From Erigeron canadensis (lineage: Eukaryota; Streptophyta; Magnoliopsida; Asterales; Asteraceae): a stretch of 64,000 nt of DNA. Numbering within the stretch: the stretch's first letter is position 1; every line of letters begins with the position of its first letter. The notes beneath the pieces are model-generated. The model was not told the origin of the DNA. It did no database searches and saw only the letters and a list, made by a program, of their open reading frames with translations. The translations under genes and the position numbers were made by a program. The stretch is from contig NC_057762.1 of the NCBI RefSeq assembly GCF_010389155.1, positions 29,882,055-29,946,054 of the forward strand. Reading direction: 5' to 3'. Of this stretch, positions 37,704 through 48,939 are shown one piece after another.

Positions 37704-40700
37704 TCAATGTTCTACCAGCATTGTCTCAAGCTTTGTCATTTTCGCAGCATTTTTTAGTTTCTCTAGTGCAACAAGTCCAATCTTCCTAACACCTTCTCTC
37801 GACAATCCCATTCTGAAAGATCAAATGAGATACAAAGGTCATATGTTTGTGTGTGTGTGTGGGTGGGTGGGAGGGGGGGGGGGGTATTTTTGGGGCCTAA
37901 TCCGTGTGTCAATTATGTTGTCCTACCCATATGAGCTTTTAATATATAACCTCAAATCCTCAATTGACTTGGTCACAGAGTAAATGGGCCAACATTGCCA
38001 CCTCTAAGGATGAAGTTGTAACCGAAGCTCATTTTTAAAGTATGTTTGATACTTCTAAGCTCAAACTTTAGAAGAATTTTCTGTTAGAACAACTTATTAA
38101 CCTTCTAAACTTGTTCATACAAAATGGTGGTATGAAGTCTTGTACCTTTTACCAATATCTTCCCAAATAAGGCATTCATTGTCAAGACCATAATAAAGAC
38201 GGATGATATATCTCTCCCGTTCCCCAAGAGTTGTGGAGATGAGCTTGTTTACTTCCTCCTACAAATTTAGAAGCAAGTCAGTAAGTGGAACACCTCAAAG
38301 TTTTTTTTTTTTTGATTGCTTAAAGACCAAAGGTGGCAAAAATAATCCAATGTTTAAAATATAACAGTCTAGGAAGATTTTATGCACTATAGATGACTTT
38401 CAACCCATTTGACAGGTTAGACATAGGGAATACTCGGCATGTTTTAACATGTACCAAAATTGACCCTTTTGGCATTTATTGACCTATTATCCAACCCACC
38501 CATCTTGCCACCTTGTGAAAAACTGTAACAACATAATGGATTAAAGAAAACCACTCAGATGAGTTCTAAAAAATGTAAAAGTACTTTGAGAGCCTTTTTA
38601 TCTACTCCATGCCATGGGTTGTTCTCCATGCAAGTATCTGCAATGTCCTGTAGCAGTTACATAGAAGCAGTTAAAAGTCCAGAAAATGTGGGAATTCAGG
38701 CGTTTCACAACTTCAAAAAATAACTATAAATAGATGATATTGGACTTACACTATAAAATATTTGTCCATGAAGACCATTTATAGAAAGGGAAGCTCCCCT
38801 ATCAAGTGAGAAAACTTTAGTGATTGCCTACATGGAATAGTTTTTACATATTTATAAAGCTTTGATCACGAAAAAACATTAATGCAAACATAAATGCAGA
38901 AATTCAAGTGTGCAAATCCCTTTAGTACCCGCGTCGCGTTCGTAACTTTCTTTCTGGATATATTCAGGCTTTCTGCAATCCTCTATGGCGTTATAAGGAA
39001 AAGAACAAAATCAAACATAAGAAAATATAAAGAACGAATGATAGTGGCATTGCTTCTAGTGACTGCCACTCCTATATTTACTTACATCAATAGATGGGTT
39101 TATTCCTTGTTCTTCCAGTTTGATCTTGACATTTCGGATTGCACTTTGTCTTTCATGTAAATGAGTAGGCAATCTTAGGATTCTTGAATTTTCCATTAAC
39201 GCTCTTGAAACACCCTGGCGTTAAAAGGCATAAGCAAATACAGTCTTCCCATGTAACTTATATAATCGCTTATAAATCTTGTTATGAAGGAACAAATAAC
39301 GACTATCACAGTGCTAAGAAGTGGGAAAGTGGCACATCGGATAACAGGTAAAAAATTTTGGATCAAATAGTACTTTACTGTTCTTTCTTTTTAAGTTTTT
39401 AATATATAGTTAATATGTTAAATATGATTTAAAACCATGTATTCTATGTTTTTCCAACAAAAAGATTGAGAAAATGTTATTTGCAGCCCAGCCCCCCCCC
39501 CCCCCCCCCCCCCCCGGACCATTAAACATATAAGTTAAACCTTTTTTGCTTGACGGTTCAATCCATTGAAGATTGGAACATAACACAAACAGAGCGGCTA
39601 ATATCTAAATGGGTGAAAATTGACACCTATTGATAAAGGAACAAAATCTATGAACATAAAAATTCTCCATATTCTAAAGTGTTTACCTGTCGTATCCACC
39701 AATACACGTAGGTAGAAATCTTGTAACCCCTAGATGAATCGTATTTTTCTATCCCTCGGAGTAGTCCAATTAGACCCCCCTACACGATAATAAGGCAATG
39801 GTATAAATGAGAATCCTGCAGCTATAGATATGTCCATTGTATTATGAAAAATTAATGCTTGTTAGTGTAGCACTAAAGAGTCTAGCCACCTGAATAAGGT
39901 CATCCATTTGAGCTCCCATGTTATCATATCTTTGTGCAATCGACATCACTAAACGGACATTGCTCAACGCAAGTTTTTCTCTTGCCAAAGTGCATTCAAT
40001 TTGTTTGGTTCTTAAGTCAGTTCGGGAAATCCTCATGGAAGTAGCAAGTTGCTCCTCTGAAGGTTCAGTTCCCAGTTTTTTCTTCAGTCTGAAAAGTGCA
40101 TATTCATTAAGTTCTTCATAGCAAGAGGATCGACTTATCAAATATATTTAATCTAAGGATGCAGTAACCGCATTGAATCTTAGTTAGAAAACATTGGAGA
40201 GTTCCCGTATACAGATATATATTAGATATGGGAAGATTAGTTACCTTAGTTTCTGCTCTTCCAAGCGTAAACCAATCTTGATTTTGTTTGATAGAATGAC
40301 CACTTCTGAGTGAGTGAGCAATACCTCACTTATCCCACCTTTAACATAACCTTTAGATTGATTTTGAAGGAGCTCTGAACCAAGTGTAAATTTCGACTGC
40401 TTACTTGTAACACCTTGCTTAACAGAACAAGTATACGTTGTTTTCTTCCTAGCATCTAGTCTTCGCCTTCGTGCAGATATCTGTGAACCAGTAAAGTGTA
40501 CTTTTTTGTTAATTTTTTCGTTAGGAGTAGCTGTTGTGGAATTCCTCTCGGTTGAAATTTTCCATTGCTTCTCGAGCAAAGACTTTTGTAACAATAACAA
40601 AGATTCAACCGAAAGTTCATCCTTGGAGCCTTTCTTATCCAAATGGTTAAAGGTTTGAACCCATTGATCTGTACAGCTTGAAGGATCCTTTAGCACTCTT

Positions 40701-40900
40701 ATGGTATTCGTAACTGGGTTGGATATAGGACTATTACCATAGTCAGGTGATTTCTTTGCAGAGATCACATTCTTAGTAAAGACAAGTGTGAACCCAATAT
40801 CGCTACTGCAGGACAGTTTTTCATTCGTATTAGAGTAATAACAAGATGAACCCAACAGCCTATTTCCTGCCGTTAATCCAATTGCAGTTGTAGACATCAT
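37704..40900 (-). CDS. SIG1: Plastid RNA polymerase sigma factor SIG1
   Basis: Nine coding exons give 497 aa: 40245-40900, 39890-40088, 39687-39779, 39086-39214, 38929-38982, 38750-38827, 38585-38647, 38146-38258 and 37704-37812. Phases agree throughout. It is a sigma-70 type factor directing the plastid-encoded RNA polymerase to chloroplast promoters. The N terminus ([19 protein letters not shown]) suits a transit peptide. The first exon has [15 protein letters not shown] and [16 protein letters not shown]. Conserved regions follow: [17 protein letters not shown] (region 2.1-2.2), [20 protein letters not shown] and YVYWWIRQG (2.3-2.4, from about 286), [10 protein letters not shown] (3), and [20 protein letters not shown] with [18 protein letters not shown] (4). 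These and the length fit SIG1/SIGA rather than SIG2-SIG6. The usual SRERVRQ of region 4.2 is SREGVRK here. Introns carry a 24-C run and a MITE-like insert. Confidence 0.92.
38328..38515. mobile_element. MITE-like insertion in a SIG1 intron
   Basis: Ends AAAGGTGGCAAAA and TTGCCACCTT are inverted repeats. Between them is TTTGACAGG...TTGACCTATTATCC-type sequence. It lies between coding exons 7 and 8. Confidence 0.45.
39492..39515 (+). repeat. Run of 24 C in a SIG1 intron
   Basis: Uninterrupted C run between coding exons 3 and 4; on the transcribed (minus) strand it is G24. It is a strong candidate for quadruplex formation in the pre-mRNA, and also for assembly length error. Confidence 0.8.
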
Positions 40901-42150
40901 ATGTCTAGCTTTATTCGACTTGCAAGAAATAGCGTCACATACCCTGAGAATGTTGCATCATAGAAACCATGACACACTTCCTCCTTCACGGTAAACAACA
41001 AAATTGTTGAACAGTTCTGAAGGTTTACTGGAGATCACTTACTTATACATTCTGACAACAACAAAAAAGACAACGATTAAAAGAAGTTTTTATATGGACA
41101 TAACCCTTAAACAGGCTTCCAGGTATTGCTATATAATCAGTCTAAAAGAACAGAACGCGTGTACATTTTTAAGCACTTCAATTTCTTTGGTTTGTAACAG
41201 GCAGTCAAATGCATGATCTTTTATCAGCTTATCTGAATGACTAATTAACTATATCGTGTTACCTTATTTTAATGTATAACCCCAAATTTGAACATTAATT
41301 TTATAAGATTGTTTTGTTTTTTTCATTTTGATTTTGTGCTGGGTAACCGCAGATATTCCACAATGGGCAAGGTTATTGATATGACATGTCTCCATGAATA
41401 CAGAATACCAAGCAAACCCATGGAACTTTTGGCTGGCAATACTCGTCATGACCCAAAACCCAACTTGACTCGGGGTAGGGTTGTGTAATCTCACAGCGCT
41501 AACTTTAATTTTTTCAGGTCATGTATGGGTTGGCCATCTGGGTAAATGGGTTGACCTCCCAACCTATAACTTATTACACAAATTTTTTTTCAAATAAAAA
41601 TATACACAAGTTTTTGATTATGGAAAAAAAACATATTTTAAACATGTTGACATGAAATCAACCCACTCGACCCAAAACCAACGTGTCAACATGTTTGACC
41701 CGATCGCAAAACAGGTCAAACGGTTGGTTCCTGATTATCTAAAAAGGTCAGTCTCAGTCCAATATCAACCCACAAACCTGCCAACCCGAACACGTCCCAA
41801 TTTCCATTTAGACTAGAACTAAGTTAAACAACCAACCAGTATTCTAGTTCTACATCTTTTAGGCCGGTACAACGTATCAGGTATAAACATCAAACATTCA
41901 AACACAAACATTTCATTAACAAAACTATCATTGAAACCGGCACACAAATGCTTAAAGATAAATTTAATAACCAACATCACATTCACCATAAAACTTATAT
42001 CAGAAAAACATGAAAGATTGCATATAAATAAAAATGGACGTTATATATTTACAACATTATTTACCTGCAGTGACAGAAGTCAGTTATGGTTGCCTGCTAT
42101 GTCGTTAGATTGTGTGAGAGAGGGAGAGAAAAAGGGTGATGGATAAAACA
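40901..42150 (-). other. SIG1 5' UTR with a probable leader intron
   Basis: On the minus strand a donor (CACTGCAG then GTAAAT) at 42065/42064 and an acceptor (ATTCTCAG) ending at 40944 suggest a noncoding first exon from about 42150 to 42065, an intron of about 1.1 kb, and 43 nt of leader before the ATG. There is no in-frame ATG between the acceptor and the chosen start. The intron includes TE-like phrases such as GACCCAAAACC. This is inferred from splice signals only. Confidence 0.4.
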
Positions 42151-42299
42151 GGAACAAGTGAGTGAACCTGAATTGCAGAGGGACTTTATGGCTGACTGTA
42201 TCAACTTATGTTATTTTGTTCTCTTGTACTTCGTAGGAAAACAATGTTTCTTGTTTCTTTTGACTCTTTATTTTTATTGGTTTCTTTTTTGTTTTTTTT

Positions 42300-42500
42300 T
42301 TTTAAATATTCAGTCCGTATGTGACATTAGGAAATCTCTGGTGAAACTTTGCACGTACTCTAGACAACGAGATGTAGGCCACGAGCCATTACAAGTATTC
42401 AGAGGGAAAAACCCCAAGATTTTGTCATCCCTAAGGATCGAACCCAAGTCTTTGGGTAACCGAAAATGCTTTTAAACAACTAGGTTGACCTTCATTGGCT
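42300..42500 (-). mobile_element. SINE copy, minus orientation
   Basis: On minus it reads CAACCTAGTTG...GGGTTCGATCCTTAGGGATGA, then AATCTTGGGGTTTTTCCCTC, GAATACTTGTAATGGC and a terminal A-rich stretch. It is clearly the same family as 11258-11472. The flanking duplication is blurred by poly-T. Confidence 0.75.
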
Positions 42501-42558
42501 TTTTTTTCTTTTAATAATATCAATTTATCAAGATACAAATGATTTTCCACCGGAGTAA

Positions 42559-42801
42559 TCGATACAATTTTATAAAAAGAATAACCTCATGTTGGAAGTT
42601 ACATGAGTGAAAATGTCTAAAATACCCCTTAATGATTATATTACACTATTAGTCATTTGTCTTTTAAAATATTTTCATTAACTCTTTACGTCAGTTATTT
42701 TTACATCAATCATGTACACCACTCAACGTCACCTACAGTCGTCCCCCACCACCACATCATCGCCGCAGGAACACCGCCGCATTACGCAAATACCGTACTA
42801 G
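42559..42801 (+). mobile_element. Non-autonomous Helitron, 243 bp, clear ends
   Basis: Starts TCGATACAATTTTATAAAAA after an A and ends in a GC-rich CCGCCGCATTACGC segment followed by CCGTACTAG before a T. TC start, CTAG end and insertion between A and T satisfy the Helitron rules. The start resembles the 233-bp copy at 22692-22924 (TCTATACTTCCTTATAAAAA). Confidence 0.7.
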
Positions 42802-43274
42802 TAAGATTAAAAGTCTATAGTTTATTTACATTTGTTATACGTATTTCCATATGTATAAAATAGATATATCTGTTCTTCTTAAGTTATTTTCCATTTATAA
42901 ACTATAAATTTTAAATAATAGTATGTCATAAACATAAAACCTGAACTATAAACTATAATTTTATATTTAAGTACTAGTATATCATAAACATAAAACATAT
43001 ACTATAAAAACTCCGATGCCAAATCTTAATAGACTAGTTTGGGTGATAAATCCAAGGTGGGTGGATGTTACAACTTACAAACTATGGAGTAGATGAAGCA
43101 GTTGGTTTAGACAACAAATTATTGGTGGGGTTGGTTGAATGCCAAATAAAAATCAATTTGGGTTCTTTCAACCACGTCCAAATACAAGTGTATGTGAATA
43201 TAGCAAAGTTTTTTTCGTTGCTGTTAGGAGTTCTCATGTTTAAATGTTATAATTGGAAGAAAGATGTCATCAGT
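42802..43274. other. Intergenic, no gene seen
   Basis: Two AT-rich repeats (ATAGTATGTCATAAACATAA and CTAGTATATCATAAACATAA, about 60 bp apart) and otherwise unremarkable sequence up to the tRNA. The frame at 43065-43289 overlaps the tRNA and has no supporting motif. Confidence 0.45.
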
Positions 43275-43346
43275 GGTCCTATGGTCTAGTGGTTAGGACA
43301 TTGGACTCTGAATCCAGTAACCCGAGTTCAAGTCTCGGTAGGACCT
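43275..43346 (+). tRNA. tRNA-Gln (anticodon CUG)
   Basis: The 72-nt gene folds as a cloverleaf. The acceptor stem GGTCCTA pairs with TAGGACC plus discriminator T, with no CCA encoded. The D arm contains TAGTGGTTA. The anticodon stem TTGGA/TCCAG holds the loop CTCTGAA, with anticodon CTG at the centre. The T stem CCGAG/CTCGG holds the loop TTCAAGT. The A box and B box (GAGTTCAAGTC) are in place, and a TTTT terminator follows directly. There is no intron. It decodes CAG. Confidence 0.95.
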
Positions 43347-43391
43347 TTTCATTTTTGTTTTTGTTTTTGTTTTTCACTGCTAAATTTACTT

Positions 43392-43616
43392 TCATTCTTT
43401 GTTAACTTCATTGAAGTTTGATGGACGTACACGCTCCATGATAAACGCCCTTACCATTCCATACTGCTCTGCAGTCAACACTCCCAAATCTGGAAATGCT
43501 AACCAAAACTTCAATGGTAAAGGAAGTATGCCAGTCAGCGAAAACATTAAGAGATAATGGCGCTTCCAACGTTTAGATGCCGGAAGACCTTGACGTGAGT
43601 AGACCTTATAAGAGAA
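43392..43616 (-). pseudogene. Lone terminal exon of an unrecognised protein gene
   Basis: A 3' splice site (TTGTTTGCAG) is followed by an open frame of about 74 codons ending in TGA at 43392. It starts AFSYKVYSRQGLPASKRWKR, continues with HYLLMFSLTGILPLPLKFW (a possible membrane-associated stretch) and ends with PSNFNEVNKE. The balance of residues and the intact acceptor look like a genuine last exon. I do not recognise the family. No matching upstream exon was found on the minus strand before 46000; the adjacent upstream sequence is a 1.1 kb foldback element. It may be a gene fragment left by rearrangement or the end of a gene with distant exons. Confidence 0.5.
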
Positions 43617-43642
43617 GGCTGCAAACAAGTAAACAACAAAGC

Positions 43643-44718
43643 CAAATTACACTTTTGGTCTCTGAACTTGGCACATTTTTCACTTATAGTCACTAAACTT
43701 CGAAAATTGCAAATTATACACTGAACTTGAAACTTTTTTTCACTTTTGGTCACTGCGCCCAGTTTCGTTAGTTTTGCCCCGTTAAGTTGCACAGATTCGT
43801 TAGTTTTTTTTCCACTTTTCATCCTTCCAATTATTCCATAACTAAAATCAATAATCGACAAACTTCAGTGATTGAAAAGTGTAATTTACCTAAATTTTTT
43901 TTTATATATACCTCATTCGTCCAATTTTAAATGTTATTATTTTGATTTTTTGTTAATATTTTTACTTTTAACTTTGACTCTAAAGATTTTTATTTATAAC
44001 ATATAGTAGTTGGTGTAAATTTTATCAATGAAAAATATATTTAAAAAATTAGTTCATTATTATATGTTTTATAACAAATTTATATAACATAGACAAAAAT
44101 ATTTATGGTTAAATCATAAGTCGTTATAGATAATCAGAAAAACCTACAACACGTTATTTCAGATAAACATTACAATATCTTATTTTTATTTTCGTTTATT
44201 AATAGTTAATAAAATGAATTAAGAAAAACTATATAAGTTTATATAACACAAAAAAATTACGGTTAAAGTAGACATAAGAGGACTCGAAATTCAAACATAG
44301 TCACTAAATAAATCTATCTTTATAAATAAAAATTTCAATAACAATTTCATCGTCGTTAAAAAAAAACAATTACTTCATTTAATCAAATTACTGTATAACA
44401 AATAGATAGTAACTATAAACATAAAAAATTTATTTTAAAACATAATAAATGAATATGTATTTTCACTAATCGGACAAAACAATATATAAAACCTGAAGTT
44501 GGACCGATTATCGATTTTAGTTATGGAATAATGGGAAGAATGAAAAGTGAATGAAAATTAACGAATCTGGGCAAGTTAACGGGGAAAAACTAACAAAGTT
44601 GACGCAGTGACCAAAAGTGAAAAAAAGTGACAAGTTCAGTGTATAATTTGCAATTTTTGAAGTTTAATGACTAAAAGTGAAAAACGTGTCAAGTTCATGG
44701 ACCAAAAGTGTAATTTTC
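43643..44718. mobile_element. Foldback MITE with inverted repeats of about 200 bp
   Basis: The left end AAATTACACTTTTGGTC is mirrored by GACCAAAAGTGTAATTT on the right, and the similarity continues inwards through CACTTTTGGTCACTGCG, GTTAGTTTT..CCCGTTAA, CAGATTCGTTA and TAACTAAAATC for about 200 bp. The AT-rich centre has no transposase. Long inverted repeats of this kind suggest a Mutator-like or foldback element. The target duplication could not be fixed. Confidence 0.75.
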
Positions 44719-46660
44719 CCTTAAACTAATCTCGAGCTCAGTTACACAATAACTCCGATTCCAGAAATTAAAACTCGAAGACATGTATGTATATACGGAA
44801 ATGTAAATTTGGTGAAACTATCGAATTGTAAAAGTGAACTTTGTAAAAATAGGAAAAATGACATATATACTTAGCATATGAAATCAAATCAAATGAACAA
44901 TAGTTGAATACTCGGTACAATGAAAAGTCGTGTCGTAGAAATGGAAAACTATGTGTTCGATTTGCTACATCCTACATGTACACCATATATTGATGGACTA
45001 GTTGATTTAATTTATTATTCATTTTCGAAATATATACATTCTCTTATAAGTTATAACAATTGTTTAGGGGTTGTTAAATTATTTACATTTACAATATGTT
45101 AATACCCAACGCATGTTAGTACCACTTCGGCACTTCCTTTATCTTATTTTATTTTTATTTTTTAAACATTGATATGTGAAATCTAGTTTAAAAATTTATA
45201 ACAAGATCTACCTCTATCTGACTACAACACACTTACGGGCAGTGTACCCGTTCGTATGAAGTATAGCTAACTGGCAAGACCAAAATCGAACAAAAGGACT
45301 GAATATCGTACTTAGGGTTGTAAAAATGTAAATCAAGAGAAAATTTGGCTTGTGACCGAGTTGTCACTTTGCGTTTTGAAAAGTTAGTTTGCAGAAATAA
45401 AAGCATGTTAGTAATTTCAAGGAATTAATCGAAATTGGTTTTTGTTGTAGACAATGGTTAAAAAGCCATCTATGTCGAACCCGCTCCACAAGAAGTCTAT
45501 GTTGCATATGGGTTACGCTCAAAATTCATTAATGTCGGTGATAATAATCGTGAAAAGTCAAAAACACAAATGGGTGCACAACGTTTGTAAAATCTACTCA
45601 ATCACCTAATCCACTCAATTCCTTGTAGCAAGTGGTACCACCAACCCTATTACAATTCCTTGAACTAACTAGTTTGTTTGATTATTTAAATAACAGTTTT
45701 ATCTTTGTGAAAGAAACGTGGTACCACCAACCGTTAAATCCATTTAACAAAGTAATTTCTATTAGACTTGAATTCTTTACTATCATACCATGACCTAGCA
45801 AGAGTTGTTCATACACAAACAACTAAAATAATACTTGCATTCAACTGGTACCAATATCGAAGAACACAAATATCACCAAAAACACAAGTTGAAGTAGAAG
45901 AAATCACTTCATTAAGATCTTGACAAAATGTTAAGTGAAACTAACTTGAATTCAAAAGATTACGCAACCATGACTAATTGTTTCACTTCATCTCCATAGA
46001 TGTATAGAGATTTAGCTACTCATAGTATTAAAAGATAAAGATTCAAATAAAAAGAAAGACATAATGTACCAAATATAAAATAATAATCCAAATCGAGGAT
46101 ACAATCGAGCTACAATGAGTAATAAGAGCCAAAATTAGTCTTCAAGTCTTCAAATATGTTGGAGTGATGAAAAACCCTTGAAAACCCTTCAAAAACGGCT
46201 AGAAACAAAGTATGTGTGCTCAAGTGTCCAAGATTAGGGTTATGGTTGAGTGGTTGTTGGTATTTATACCTCAAGAGAAAGAAAATGGTGATGTCAGCTC
46301 GATCTCACATCGCCAGGACTTCGGGTCACGCCGCTAGAGGTGTTTTTGAGCAATTCTGATCGACGAACATCGAAACTCGCGCGGCGAGCTAGCCCCGCTA
46401 GTTTGGCCTGGAGTCGCCTATTCAGCTTTGTTCTTCATCAATACTCATCAATTAGTGCATATGGACCATTCCTAAGTCGTTTTCTACCATTTGTGAGCGA
46501 TAAACTTGCTTTAGACTTGAAATCACTAGCAAATACCATAAAGCACCACAAAACTTGTATAAACGACTATCAAATGTGTCTAAAACGTCCAAATTGTATG
46601 AGGGAAACATGTATAAACTGAGACATATCAAACAATGCAAAAATATATAAAGAGACAAGG
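44719..46660. mobile_element. Probable retroelement-derived sequence
   Basis: The stretch from about 45200 contains phrases such as GGCAGTGTACCCGTTCG, AACTGGCAAGACCAAAATCG and GTGGTACCACCAACC (occurring twice), and a noncoding leader-like region to 46660. In composition and phrasing this resembles LTR retroelement fragments common in the daisy family. No polymerase or integrase reading frame is present. 44719-45190 shows nothing beyond AT-rich sequence. Confidence 0.35.
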
Positions 46661-46987
46661 ATTATAATATAAGGGGGGAGAAGTACCCATCGGGTAGGGG
46701 TTTGGGTACCCCGACCACGATCGGCTACACCATTTCTAGTGCTCAGGTATGATTCGGGTAAGGGTTTGTTTAGTGAAACCGAGCTTGGGTTCAAAACTTT
46801 TGAACGTTGGGTGGCGGACCTCACATGGACAACGACTCGTTTGGAGAATAAAAATAAAAATAAAATTAACTTCCCTCATAAAATTGTTTTTTCTTCAACT
46901 TCACCTATATATATATATATACATACGCAACTGTCTATATATGTATATATATACAACCACCACCATCCTCTATTCACCTTCTTCACA

Positions 46988-48309
46988 ATGGAACCATCTA
47001 GAGGTAACCAACGAAACCACCGCCAGGTTTATCGTCAACCACCACCACCGAATCAAGGATATCTTCAACCACTACCAAATCAAAGTTATTTTCAACCACC
47101 ACCGAATCAAGTGTACCGTCGACACCATACACAGCCACCACCATCGACTCAATATTCCCAACAACAACAACCACAATACTATACACCACAACCCGCTAGC
47201 CCAGTTTACGGTTACCACATAGGTCCTCCTCCTACCGTTGAACCTCAACATATTGAACTTGCGCAAATAGGAGACTTTGCTGCATTTGAAGATCTCGCGA
47301 CCGACGACGTTATACCCGAAACATAACAGGTCGAAGAAGATGATGAAATTGAAGAGGTCGATGCGCGTGGGAAGAAATAGATGTTTGCCGGGAGGAAGCC
47401 GTGTGAACATTGGACGGAAGAACAAAAGGTCGCGTTGGCTCAAGCATGGATTCAAATCTCAGAGTGTAAGAAATATGGCAATGAACAAAAGGACGCAGGG
47501 TTTTGGAAACGGATTCTTAGCACTATGCGTGCACCTTGGGTTTGACTACGTGAACCTTTCATAGCTTGACTACAAAGTGAAAGACGATGAATATGGAGAT
47601 GGGTGTTTTCAACGGGTTATGGATTCAAGCGGTATTTAAGTTTATATATATACGTACACTGTTTTCATATATATATATACACGTGATATGATATGTACAT
47701 ATATGTATAGGTTTAATAGTTGATGGATTGTTTGATTTATGTAGTTTCGTGCGAAGGGGAGGAAGCAATGACTTGGATGTTATGTTGACCGCTTTGTCCG
47801 ATTACCATACCAAAACGGACAAGCATTTTACTCATCTACCGGCGTAGAAAGTGGTAAAAGATCATGACAAATGGAAGCAACAAGAATGTTTCTCTGATAT
47901 TGTAGGAATGAGAATCGGTTCGTCTAGCGGATCTTCAAAAAGAAACTCGACGAATTATGAATCGGGAAACAACGACAATGTCCTTCCCGAGATGAATGAA
48001 GACCCATGCCTGCCCTTGGAGCCAAGAAAGATGAAGAAGAAGCAAGTCGCCTCATCCTGCAACTCGGTGTCAAATGTAGTCGAGGAACTCACCGAGTACA
48101 AACAAAGGGGGAGCCTCTATATGGACATGGAGGAGGAGAAAGAAGACTTAGCGAAGCGTTTGATGGCTACATAACTCGAGGGGGAGATGTTCAAGAACCG
48201 CCGACGTGAATGGAAGGTTTTTATGGCGCCCCATGATCACATTGTCGATCCCGCTTTGTTGGCATGCGTTCTCGAGGAAAAACGCGCTCTTGGTAAAAAA
48301 AACGGATGA
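46988..48309 (+). pseudogene. Decayed trihelix/Myb-like protein of the PIF/Harbinger-associated type
   Basis: Starting at ATG 46988, the frame has a Pro/Gln-rich N terminus (repeats of PPPNQ) and reaches a TAA at 47324-47326. Reading on past it, and past a TAG at about 47378, there is a trihelix-like block, GRKPCEHWTEEQKVALAQAW, continuing ISECKKYGN and FWKRILSTM, broken again by TGA near 47543. A second segment from about 47745 reads GGSNDLDVMLTALSDY, then a TAG where Trp is usual, then KVVKDHDKWKQQECFSDIVG and a Lys/Glu-rich tail to 48309. The order and motifs match the plant Myb/SANT-like proteins linked to PIF/Harbinger transposons, often labelled NAM-associated. Several in-frame stops make it a pseudogene. 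Confidence 0.75.
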
Positions 48310-48646
48310 CCATGTAATTTTTAAATTTATTGAACTTGTAGTTTTAATTTTTATTTTAATGTGTTAGAACTATTTATTTTTATGTGATTGTGTGTTTTTT
48401 TTAAAAAACTATTATGTAATGTTTGTTTTTATTTATTGAATGTTTGAATTTAATTAGTATTCATATTTATATAGTTAAATTAATAATTTAATTTAAAAAG
48501 ATGAAAAAGAAAATGAAATTGGATAAGTTTAATGAATTGGGTATGTATTGCCTGTGATTTGGGTAAGAATTAGGTAGTTGTGAGTTGAAGGGTTTTGATT
48601 GGAAGATGATTTGAGTAAGAATAATTAACTGGATAGTATTCCCTCC
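48310..48646. other. Intergenic, no gene seen
   Basis: AT-rich 3' flank of the pseudogene. No signal beyond poly-T/A runs. Confidence 0.5.
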
Positions 48647-48919
48647 TAGGGATGAGAAAAAAACCGTGACCTCTGACCCGATCCGGAACTGGCCCTAACC
48701 GACCCGCCCGTAAGGCTAACGGGTTGGGTCACGGATCAAGCTTTTGTGGCATTTTCGGGTCACGGGTTGCGCGGTTCGGGCCGGGTCAAGCCAAAAACCG
48801 GAAAAAAGTGAAGGAAACCCGTGACCCGCCCGAACCCGACCCGACCCTTCACGGGCCGGGTCACGGTTCCTATTTTCATGCACTTGCGGGTCGCGCGTCG
48901 GGACATTTGCACATCCCTA
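48647..48919. mobile_element. hAT-type MITE rich in GGGTCACGGG motifs
   Basis: The 273-bp element has ends TAGGGATG and CATCCCTA, with an 8-bp duplication TTCCCTCC (48639-48646) and TTCCCCCC (48920-48927). The interior is unusually GC-rich, with repeated CGGGTCACGG/CCCGACCC. The right duplication merges into a run of 17 C (48922-48938). The 8-bp duplication and TAGGG ends fit hAT. Confidence 0.7.
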
Positions 48920-48939
48920 TTCCCCCCCCCCCCCCCCCT

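Noticed and set aside
43065..43289. Plus-strand frame running into the tRNA gene
   Set aside because: It overlaps the tRNA-Gln 5' end and has no supporting motif.
46998..47189. Valine-rich minus-strand frame
   Set aside because: It is the antisense of CCA/CAA repeats in the Pro/Gln-rich N terminus of the trihelix pseudogene.
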